The position numbers were made by a program, and so were the translations under genes. 64,000 nucleotides of DNA from Kribbella voronezhensis (GTDB lineage Bacteria; Actinomycetota; Actinomycetes; Propionibacteriales; Kribbellaceae). Under the pieces are notes generated by a model, which had not been told where the DNA came from, searched no databases, and saw only the letters and a list, made by a program, of their open reading frames with translations. Shown piece after piece: positions 8,672 to 15,508 of this stretch; position 1 is the first letter of the stretch, and every line of letters starts with the position of its first letter. The DNA is taken from contig NZ_SOCE01000002.1 in NCBI RefSeq assembly GCF_004365175.1, forward strand, positions 1,054,001 through 1,118,000, in the 5' to 3' direction.

Positions 8672-9166
8672 CTAGTGCGTCAGCACGGTGGCGATGAGCG
8701 CGGTGCCGGGGGCGGTGCGGCCACCGGGGCCGGGGGAAGGTGTGGTGGTTCCCGTGGTGAGGGCATCACCGCATTCGGAGCAGCAGACGGTCGGCGTGGT
8801 GACCTTGCCGCAGGTGGTGTGGGTGAACCGGAGGGGTTGGCCGGCCGGTGGAGTCGCCCAGCGGTCGCCCCAGGCGGTGAGGGCGATCAGAACCGGCACG
8901 AGCTCACGGCCCGCCTCGGTCAACGAGTAGGCATAGCGGACCGGGTTCTCCTGGTACGGCGTACGCGCCACCAGGCCGGCCGACAGCAGCGTGTTGAGCC
9001 GGTCGGTGAGCAGGTTGCGCGAGATCCCGAGGTCGGTGACCAGTTGGTCGAAGCGGTCCAGGCCCAGGTAGAGATCACGCAGAACGAGGGGGCTCCACCA
9101 GTCGCCCATCACCTCCAGGGACTGGGCGAGTGAGCAGTGCATCCCGGCGAAGCTCGTGTTCCGCAT
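8672..9166 (-). CDS. HxlR-family winged-helix transcriptional regulator
   Basis: The 164-aa protein has the HxlR pattern: Cys11 in MHCSLAQSLEVMGDWW, the helix SPLVLRDLYLG, the recognition part ISRNLLTDRLNTLL and the wing LTEAGRELVPVL. The C-terminal 50 residues add a Cys cluster (TTCGK...VCCSECGD) that could bind a metal. HxlR proteins usually control a neighbouring or divergent gene. A near-perfect inverted repeat lies between this start and the divergent SnoaL-like gene. A TAGAAT box 6 nt before the ATG suggests a leaderless transcript that overlaps the repeat, hence autoregulation. Confidence 0.92.
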   Translation of the reverse strand: MRNTSFAGMHCSLAQSLEVMGDWWSPLVLRDLYLGLDRFDQLVTDLGISRNLLTDRLNTLLSAGLVARTPYQENPVRYAYSLTEAGRELVPVLIALTAWGDRWATPPAGQPLRFTHTTCGKVTTPTVCCSECGDALTTGTTTPSPGPGGRTAPGTALIATVLTH

Positions 9167-9172
9167 GCCCGC

Positions 9173-9178
9173 ATTCTA
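9173..9178 (-). promoter_or_regulatory. Candidate -10 box of a leaderless promoter (HxlR gene)
   Basis: TAGAAT on the minus strand lies 6 nt before the ATG at 9166 and overlaps the left arm of the inverted repeat at 9176-9204. Confidence 0.6.
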
Positions 9179-9204
9179 GTCAGTTGCGTCATTGAACTCA
9201 CTAG
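9176..9204. promoter_or_regulatory. Inverted repeat, candidate HxlR operator
   Basis: CTAGTCAGTT and AACTCACTAG are inverted arms of 10 bp with one mismatch and a 9-nt spacer. They lie between the divergent HxlR and SnoaL-like genes, and the left arm covers the HxlR -10 box. A second short palindrome, CTAGGCCTAG, follows at 9201-9210. Confidence 0.6.
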
Positions 9205-9242
9205 GCCTAGGCTCGGAAGCTCACCGACGAGGGGATGGGCGG

Positions 9243-9713
9243 ATGTATCACCGGATCGTGGCCGGCAAGGTGCGGAAGACGTTCGCGGAGATCAGCGCGG
9301 GCAACTGGGAGGCGATGGTGGCCGGGATGGCGCCCGAGTTCACCTACCGGTTCTACGGCGATCATGCGCTGGCCGGGGAGCGGCACACGCAGGAGGCGCT
9401 GCGGCGTTGGTGGCAGCGCTGTTTCAGGTTGTTGCCGCAGACAACGTTCGAGGTACAGGACGTGCTCGTCGCCGGCTGGCCGTGGCACACCAAGGTGGCG
9501 ACGGCCGTCACCGTGGATGTCGGTCTCGTCGACGGCACGCGGTACCAGAATGTCGTCCACCAGTTCGTCACCATGCGCTGGGGCAGGATCACCGAGGTGC
9601 GAACGCTGGAGGACACCGCGGTGCTGGAACGCGCGCTGAGCCGGCTCGCGGCCGCCGGGATCGAGGAAGCGCACGCGGCGCCGATCACGGACGAAGTACC
9701 AGCCGCGGTCTGA
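9243..9713 (+). CDS. SnoaL-like (NTF2-fold) protein
   Basis: The 156-aa protein has the look of a SnoaL/NTF2 cone fold: an N-terminal helix with FAEISAGNWEAMVAGMAPEFTYRFYGDHALAGERH, then alternating beta strands ending in HQFVTMRWGRITEVRTLED. Such proteins are small isomerases, hydrolases or binding proteins, and no catalytic residues can be assigned here. The ATG at 9243 has GAGGGG about 9 nt upstream. The gene is divergent from the HxlR regulator and probably its target. It ends 2 nt before the convergent glpK2. Confidence 0.8.
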   Translation: MYHRIVAGKVRKTFAEISAGNWEAMVAGMAPEFTYRFYGDHALAGERHTQEALRRWWQRCFRLLPQTTFEVQDVLVAGWPWHTKVATAVTVDVGLVDGTRYQNVVHQFVTMRWGRITEVRTLEDTAVLERALSRLAAAGIEEAHAAPITDEVPAAV

Positions 9714-9715
9714 CG

Positions 9716-11224
9716 TTACTGGTCGGGGCGGATCCAGCCGAAAGTGCGCTCGACCGCGGCCTGCCAGTTGGCGTACTCCGTGACGCGGCGGTCCGGGTCC
9801 ATGTTGGGGAGCCACTGGCCGGCGCGGTGCCAGTTGCTGCGGAGGCCCTCGAGGTCCGGCCAGTAGCCGACGGCCAGGCCGGCGGCGTACGCGGCGCCGA
9901 GGGAGACGGTCTCGGTGACCATCGGCCGGACCACCCGGACGTCGAGCAGGTCGGCGAGGAACTGCATCAGCAGGTTGTTCGCCGTCATTCCGCCGTCCAC
10001 CTTCAGCGCGGTGAGCGCGATCCCGGAGTCCGCGTTCATCGCGTTGACGACCTCGAGCGTCTGGAACCCGGTCGCCTCCAGCACGGCCCGGGCCAGATGG
10101 CCCTTCGTGATGTACGACGTGAGCCCCGCGATCACCCCGCGCGCCTCACTGCGCCAGTGCGGCGCGAACAACCCGGAGAACGCGGGCACGATATAGGCGC
10201 CGCCGTTGTCCTCGACGGTCCGCGCCAGCGTCTCGATCTCGGCCGCCGTGTGGATCAGCCCGAGCCCGTCACGGAACCACTGCACGAGCGAGCCGGTCAC
10301 CGCCATCGACCCTTCGAGCGCGTACGCCGCCGGCTCGGACCCGATCTGATACGCGACCGTGGTGAGCATCCCGTGCGTGGACCGAACGATCTCCTTCCCA
10401 GTGTGCAGCAGCAGGAACGACCCGGTGCCGTACGTGCACTTCGCCTCGCCCGGGCTGAAGCATGTCTGACCGAACAACGCGGCCTGCTGATCCCCGAGCG
10501 CCGCCCCGATCTGTACGCCGGGCAGCACCTCGGTCGCCGTCGCGAAGACCCCCGACGACGGCCGGATCTCGGGGAGCACACACCGCGGGACGTCGAAGGC
10601 AGCGAGCAGTTGCTCGTCCCACTCCAACGTCTCGATGTTCATCAACATCGTGCGGCTGGCGTTCGTCACGTCGGTCGCGTGCAACCCGCCGTCCGGGCCG
10701 CCGGTGAAGTTCCAGATCAGCCAGGACTCCATCGTGCCGAAGAGCACCTCGCCCCGCTCCGCACGAGCCCGCAGACCAGGGGTGTGATCGAGCATCCAGC
10801 GCAGCCGCGGCGCGGAGAAGTACGTCGTCAGCGGCAGCCCGCAGAGGTCGGCGAACCGGTCCGCGCCCTCGGTGCCGGCCAGTTCCTTGATCAGCCGGTC
10901 CGTCCGGGTGTCCTGCCAGACCACCGCGTGGCCGATCGGCTGGCCGGTCCGGCGGTCCCACAGCAGGCTGGTCTCGCGCTGGTTGGTGATGCCGATGGCA
11001 ACGATCTGGGACGGTTCGGCGCCGATCTGGCGGATCGCGGACGGCACCACCCGGGTGACGTTGCGCCAGATCTCGGCCGCGTCGTGTTCGACCCAGCCCG
11101 GCCGGGGAAAGTGCTGTTTGTGTTCGCGCTGCGCGACCGACACCAGCCGCCCGCGCCGGTCGAACAGGATGCACCGGGTCGAGTTGGTGCCCTGGTCCAC
11201 GGCCGCGACGTATTGCTCAGCCAT
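9716..11224 (-). CDS. glpK: Second glycerol kinase (FGGY family)
   Basis: The 502-aa protein carries the same landmarks as the operon-borne GlpK: DQGTNSTRCILFD, ITNQRETSLLWDR, WQDTRTDR, ALGDQQAALFGQ, YGTGSFLLLHTG and KVDGGMTANNLLMQ. All catalytic-looking motifs are intact, so it should be an active kinase. It is coupled to the IclR gene directly upstream: the regulator's TGA and this ATG share one base (TGATG). An IclR-linked kinase beside a separate glpFKD operon suggests a regulated back-up or inducer-generating enzyme. Preference for another polyol cannot be excluded. Confidence 0.92.
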   Translation of the reverse strand: MAEQYVAAVDQGTNSTRCILFDRRGRLVSVAQREHKQHFPRPGWVEHDAAEIWRNVTRVVPSAIRQIGAEPSQIVAIGITNQRETSLLWDRRTGQPIGHAVVWQDTRTDRLIKELAGTEGADRFADLCGLPLTTYFSAPRLRWMLDHTPGLRARAERGEVLFGTMESWLIWNFTGGPDGGLHATDVTNASRTMLMNIETLEWDEQLLAAFDVPRCVLPEIRPSSGVFATATEVLPGVQIGAALGDQQAALFGQTCFSPGEAKCTYGTGSFLLLHTGKEIVRSTHGMLTTVAYQIGSEPAAYALEGSMAVTGSLVQWFRDGLGLIHTAAEIETLARTVEDNGGAYIVPAFSGLFAPHWRSEARGVIAGLTSYITKGHLARAVLEATGFQTLEVVNAMNADSGIALTALKVDGGMTANNLLMQFLADLLDVRVVRPMVTETVSLGAAYAAGLAVGYWPDLEGLRSNWHRAGQWLPNMDPDRRVTEYANWQAAVERTFGWIRPDQ

Positions 11225-11982
11225 CAGCGGTCCTCCCGCAGGTCGCGGCCGATGGCCTCCGCGGTCGCCCGGACCATCGTCACCAGGTCCGTGCGATGCC
11301 GCATCCGGCTGTCGCAGATGCGTTCGATCCGGCCGGTCAGCCCGACGGCCCCGACCACGAGTCCCCCGAGCCCGCGGATCGGCGCCGCGATCCCGGCCAG
11401 CTCGATGGTGTGCTCCTCGAACTCACCGGCCCAGCCTTTGGCCCGTACGGCGGCCAGCTCGTCGAGCAACCTCGCCGGCTCGACGATCGTCCGGGTCGTG
11501 TAGGCGTCCAGCTTGCGCGGCTTGGCCGTGCCGCCGGCGTCGAACGCGAGCACCGCCTTGCCGAGCGCGCAGGCGTGCGGCGGCAACGTCGTACCGACGT
11601 CCAGGTTCTGGTCGCTGTCGTCGGGGCGGAAGACGTGGTGGACGACGACGACCTTGCCCTCGACCAGGCGGCCGACGCGGACCACTTCGCCGCTGCGGGA
11701 AGCCAGCGAGTCGGCCCAGTTGATCGCGCGGCTGCGCAACTCGTTCGGGTCCAGGTAGGTCTCGCCGAGCCGGCCGAAGGCGTCACTCAGGTGGTAGTGC
11801 GCGCCGCTGTGGTCCTGCTCCACGAACCCGACCTGATGCAGAGTGCGGAGGATGCCGTGCACAGTCGTCTTCGCGAGGCCGAGCGCATTGCCCAGATCGG
11901 CGACCCCGAGGCCGTTCGGCGCCGCCGCGAGCAGCCGCAGCACTGCGGCAGCTCGCTCGATGGACTGCACACTGCCCGGCAC
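11224..11982 (-). CDS. IclR-family transcriptional regulator (probable glycerol regulator)
   Basis: From the GTG at 11982 the protein has 252 aa: an N-terminal winged helix (SIERAAAVLRLLA, GLAKTTVHGILRTL) and a C-terminal IclR effector domain (LPPHACALGKAVLAF, AGIAAPIRG, VGAVGLTGR). Longer in-frame starts exist, but GTG 11982 gives the family's usual start (VQSIERA) and has TAGCCT exactly 7 nt upstream, which supports a leaderless start. The gene is coupled to glpK2. Streptomyces GylR, an IclR protein, represses glycerol genes, so control of glpFKD and glpK2 is the likely role; the exact targets are inferred. Confidence 0.9.
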   Translation of the reverse strand: MPGSVQSIERAAAVLRLLAAAPNGLGVADLGNALGLAKTTVHGILRTLHQVGFVEQDHSGAHYHLSDAFGRLGETYLDPNELRSRAINWADSLASRSGEVVRVGRLVEGKVVVVHHVFRPDDSDQNLDVGTTLPPHACALGKAVLAFDAGGTAKPRKLDAYTTRTIVEPARLLDELAAVRAKGWAGEFEEHTIELAGIAAPIRGLGGLVVGAVGLTGRIERICDSRMRHRTDLVTMVRATAEAIGRDLREDR

Positions 11983-11989
11983 ACCCCGC

Positions 11990-11995
11990 AGGCTA
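11990..11995 (-). promoter_or_regulatory. Candidate -10 box of a leaderless promoter (iclR-glpK2)
   Basis: TAGCCT on the minus strand lies 7 nt before the GTG at 11982. It helps decide that start codon. Confidence 0.6.
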
Positions 11996-12043
11996 CCTGT
12001 GAAACCGCTGAGTGGCTTCGGTTCACGGGCCCGATCTCCCGGC

Positions 12044-14575
12044 TCATTCGGTGGCGATCGCCCGCAGTACGTCGAGGCGGGCTGCGCGGCGTGACGGCCA
12101 AACAGCAGCGAGTACGCCGACCGCTGCCGCGACCACGACGGTGACGAGCAGTTGGAGCACCGGGACATCCAGCACGCTGAGCCCGTCGTCGACCATCACG
12201 GCCTGGATCGAGGCGCCGAAAAGCACTCCGATGACGACACCGAGCAAGGCACCGAGCAGACTGATCGCGATCGATTCCACCTGCAGCATCCGGCGTAGCT
12301 GCGGCCGGTCCATCCCGATCGCGCGCAGCAGTCCGATCTCCCGGGTCCGCTCGACCACCGCGAGGGCCAGCGTGTTGACGATGCCCAGCACGGCGATCAG
12401 TACGGCGAGCGCCAGCAGCATCCCGATCACTCCGAGCGCAGCATTGATCGGCCTGCGCTCACCTTGGGCGTACGCCTGCTGGTCCCGGACGAGCAGAGTC
12501 GGGTAGTCGTGCAGCTGACCGAGGACGGCGAGGCGGACCGGCGCGAGATCGGTGCCCTGGGCAACTTCGACGTACAGGGTGGTGTCGGTGGCGGCGCCGC
12601 CCAGTTCGGTGAACTTCGGGAGCGAGACGACGATGCCGTTGAGTTGGCGGTTCGGTTCGATCACGGCGCCGACGGTGACCGGGTGCTTGCCGCTGCCGGT
12701 GGTGAGCTGGAAGCTCTTGCCGACGGTGAGGTCGAGGGTCCGGGCGATGTTGCGGGGGACGACCGCCTGACCGGTCCTGAGCGCGTCGAGCGAACCGGAC
12801 TCGACCTTCGTAGTGATCGATCCCCTCAGGGCTCCGTCGTCGACCCCGCGGAGATCGAACATCCTGGTGTCCACCTTGGCCGGCATCTGGCGGACCCGGT
12901 GCACGGCCGAGACACCCGGTACGGCGCTGATCCGGTCGCCGACCTGGCCGGCGAAGGCGCCGCCGCCGTCGTTGCTGACGACCAGCTCGGAGGTGCCGAT
13001 CGCGTCGGCGATGTTGCGGTCGACGGACGCCTTGGCCGAGGCGGCGATCACCACCAGCCCGCTGATCAGGGCGACCGAGATCATCAGGGCCGACGCCGTC
13101 GCGGAGGTGCGGCGAGGGTTGCGTTCGGCGTTGCGCCGGCCCAGCGTGACCGGGGCCTGACGGCCGAACGGCGACATCAGCCCGCGTACGGCGTACCGGC
13201 TGATCAACGGGCTCGTCATCACCACGGCCAGCAGCGCGATGGCAGCGCCCAGGCTCAGCAGGATCGCACCGGGCAGGCCGCGGACCTTCTGGGCGATCAA
13301 GAAGAGCGTGGCCGTCATCAGGAACATGAAGCCGCCGATGATCACGCGGACCAGCAGTGAGCGCTCCGGGATGGCGAGGTCATCACGCATCGCTGCGACA
13401 GGTGGCAGTTTGCCGGCCCGACGGGCTGCCGGGTACGCCGCGGCGAGGGTGACGCCGATGCCGACGACGTACGCCGCGATGATCGTGGCCGCGCTGACCC
13501 TGAGTCCGGAACTGGGAACGGCGAGGTCCAGGTGCTGGTAGGAGAACTGCAGTCCGGCAGCGACGCCGGCGCCGAGGAGCAGCCCCAGGGTCGAACCGAT
13601 CGCGCCGATCACGAGAGCCTCGGCGAGCACTGTGCTGGTGACCTGGCCGCGGGAGGCGCCGATGGCGCGCAGCATCGCGAGTTCGCGGGAGCGCTGGGCG
13701 ACGAGCATCGCGAAGGTGTTCACGATCAGGAACGCGCCGACGAAGAGGGCGAGCGCGGCGAACAGCAGCAGTACTGCGCTGTAGCCGCCGAACGTGTCGC
13801 TCAGGGCGCTCTCGCCCTCGGCGGAGACCTGAGCCGCTGTGCGGACGCGGACATCCGGGCCGGCCAGGGCCGCTATCGCCCTGCTGACCGCCTGGGGGTC
13901 CTGACCTGGGTGGACCGCGACGCCGATGGAGGTCCATCCGGGGTGGCCGAGGAGAAAGAGCTGGGCCGTCGCGGGGTCGAAGGTGACGAGTGGGGCGCCG
14001 GCTGACGAACCGGAGAGCATCGGTGTGGTGATCGCCGCGAGGGTGGCCGTCACGGCTCGGGTCGGGGTGATCACCTTGATCTGGTCGCCGAGCTGGAAGC
14101 CCTCGCGTTCCACGGTGGACTGGTCGAGGCCGAGCTGTTTCTGACCCCACGGCTGATTGCCGTCGAGCAGCTTGAACGGCGCGGTCCGCGGGTCGTGCGG
14201 CCAGGCGGAGGCGAAGATCGGTACGCCGTACGTGGCGGTGGGCTTGCCGTCCGAGCCGAGGATCTGGACGCCGCCGACGAGCAGCTGGGGGTCGGTCCCG
14301 GCGACGCCCTGGACTGCGGCGACGCGGTCGGCGAGATCGGAACTGAGCGTCGGCGGTTCGGCGCTCGTCGTACCGGCTGTGGTGTCGAGTCCGGTGACCG
14401 CGGTGATGGTGATGTCGGCGGTGCTGCCCGCGAAGTTCTTCTTCAGGGCGGCCGAGAGGGTGTCGGTGAAGATCATCGCGCCGGCCACGAAGGCGACGCC
14501 GAGCAGGACGGCGACCGTGCACAGGACGAAGCGGAGCCGGTGGGCGAGGACCGACCTGAGGCCGAGCTTGAGCAT
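12044..14575 (-). CDS. FtsX/MacB-type ABC transporter permease
   Basis: The 843-aa protein has the duplicated FtsX-like plan. There is an N-terminal helix (LAHRLRFVLCTVAVLLGVAFVAG), a large extracytoplasmic domain, and three helices with the family segment RSRELAMLRAIGASRGQV. A central helix pair and a second extracytoplasmic domain follow, with a repeat of the family segment (RTREIGLLRAIGMDRPQL) near the C-terminus. Such proteins do not form a classic pore but couple ATP hydrolysis to extracytoplasmic events such as lipoprotein or peptide handling. Its ATG shares one base with the stop of the ATPase gene (TGATG). Confidence 0.95.
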   Translation of the reverse strand: MLKLGLRSVLAHRLRFVLCTVAVLLGVAFVAGAMIFTDTLSAALKKNFAGSTADITITAVTGLDTTAGTTSAEPPTLSSDLADRVAAVQGVAGTDPQLLVGGVQILGSDGKPTATYGVPIFASAWPHDPRTAPFKLLDGNQPWGQKQLGLDQSTVEREGFQLGDQIKVITPTRAVTATLAAITTPMLSGSSAGAPLVTFDPATAQLFLLGHPGWTSIGVAVHPGQDPQAVSRAIAALAGPDVRVRTAAQVSAEGESALSDTFGGYSAVLLLFAALALFVGAFLIVNTFAMLVAQRSRELAMLRAIGASRGQVTSTVLAEALVIGAIGSTLGLLLGAGVAAGLQFSYQHLDLAVPSSGLRVSAATIIAAYVVGIGVTLAAAYPAARRAGKLPPVAAMRDDLAIPERSLLVRVIIGGFMFLMTATLFLIAQKVRGLPGAILLSLGAAIALLAVVMTSPLISRYAVRGLMSPFGRQAPVTLGRRNAERNPRRTSATASALMISVALISGLVVIAASAKASVDRNIADAIGTSELVVSNDGGGAFAGQVGDRISAVPGVSAVHRVRQMPAKVDTRMFDLRGVDDGALRGSITTKVESGSLDALRTGQAVVPRNIARTLDLTVGKSFQLTTGSGKHPVTVGAVIEPNRQLNGIVVSLPKFTELGGAATDTTLYVEVAQGTDLAPVRLAVLGQLHDYPTLLVRDQQAYAQGERRPINAALGVIGMLLALAVLIAVLGIVNTLALAVVERTREIGLLRAIGMDRPQLRRMLQVESIAISLLGALLGVVIGVLFGASIQAVMVDDGLSVLDVPVLQLLVTVVVAAAVGVLAAVWPSRRAARLDVLRAIATE

Positions 14576-15357
14576 CAGCCGACCTCGAGCTGCTTCATCG
14601 CGTCCAGGACCGAGTCGGCGGTCGGGTCGAGCAGTTCCGAGCGCAGCCGGCCGTCGGCGAGAAAGAGCACGCGGTCGGCGTACGACGCCGCGGTGGGATC
14701 GTGGGTGACCATCACGACGGTCTGGCCGAAGTCGCGGACCGAGCGGTGCAGGAAGCCGAGCACATCGGCGGACGACCGGGAATCGAGGTTCCCGGTCGGC
14801 TCGTCGGCGAACACCACGTCGGGGCGGGAGACGAGCGCGCGGGCGCAGGCGACCCGCTGCTGCTGACCGCCGGACAGCTCGGACGGTTTGTGGGTCAGCC
14901 GGTCGCCGAGGCCGATGGTGGCGATCACTGTGTCCAGCCAGGCCTGGTCGGGGTTGCGCCCGGCCAGGTCGAGCGGGAGCGTGATGTTCTCGAGTGCGGT
15001 CAGGGTCGGCACCAGGTTGAACGCCTGGAAGACGAACCCGATGCGGTCCCGGCGCAGGTGGGTGAGCGTTTTCTCCGGCAGGCGGGTGAGATCGACGTCG
15101 CCGAGCAGTACCTGGCCGGTGGTCGGGCGGTCGAGACCGGCGAGGCAGTGCAGCAGGGTCGACTTCCCGGAGCCGGACGGGCCCATGATCGCCGTGAACC
15201 GGCCCTTGCCGAAGTCGACGCTGACCTCGGCCAGCGCGTCGATCCGGGTCTCCCCGCCGCCGTAGCTCTTCCCGACGTCCAGCGTCCGGATCGCGATCCC
15301 CGGGCCGGCCGCTGAGCCGAGGGGCTGGTCCGAGCCGGCGAAACCGTGCACAGTCAC
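14575..15357 (-). CDS. ABC transporter ATP-binding protein (LolD/MacB family)
   Basis: The 260-aa ATPase has Walker A GPSGSGKST, the Q-loop FVFQAFNLVPTLTALEN, signature LSGGQQQRVACARAL, Walker B VVFADEPTGNLDS and the switch VMVTHD, all typical for the LolD/MacB group that pairs with FtsX-like permeases. I chose the GTG at 15357 over a longer in-frame start because TAGCGT lies exactly 7 nt upstream and the family starts close to this point. It is coupled to the downstream permease gene. Confidence 0.95.
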   Translation of the reverse strand: MTVHGFAGSDQPLGSAAGPGIAIRTLDVGKSYGGGETRIDALAEVSVDFGKGRFTAIMGPSGSGKSTLLHCLAGLDRPTTGQVLLGDVDLTRLPEKTLTHLRRDRIGFVFQAFNLVPTLTALENITLPLDLAGRNPDQAWLDTVIATIGLGDRLTHKPSELSGGQQQRVACARALVSRPDVVFADEPTGNLDSRSSADVLGFLHRSVRDFGQTVVMVTHDPTAASYADRVLFLADGRLRSELLDPTADSVLDAMKQLEVG

Positions 15358-15364
15358 GCCCCGA

Positions 15365-15370
15365 ACGCTA
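15365..15370 (-). promoter_or_regulatory. Candidate -10 box of a leaderless promoter (MacB-type ABC operon)
   Basis: TAGCGT on the minus strand lies 7 nt before the GTG at 15357, the same hexamer and spacing as before the genes at 4232, 21203 and 36120 (6 nt there). Confidence 0.6.
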
Positions 15371-15508
15371 TCCGTAGGCCGGTCCGCTCGAGGCCACCGC
15401 CACCCGGGCCGAGCCGTTGACACGTCAGCCACCGAGGAGCACCTTCGGGGTGACAGGCCACCGACAGCAACAGGCGAGGGGTCGCCAGGGTGGCCTTGGG
15501 GGGCTTTC

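Noticed and set aside
9137..11503. 788-codon open frame on the plus strand
   Set aside because: It is antisense to glpK2 over most of its length and has no recognisable protein features.
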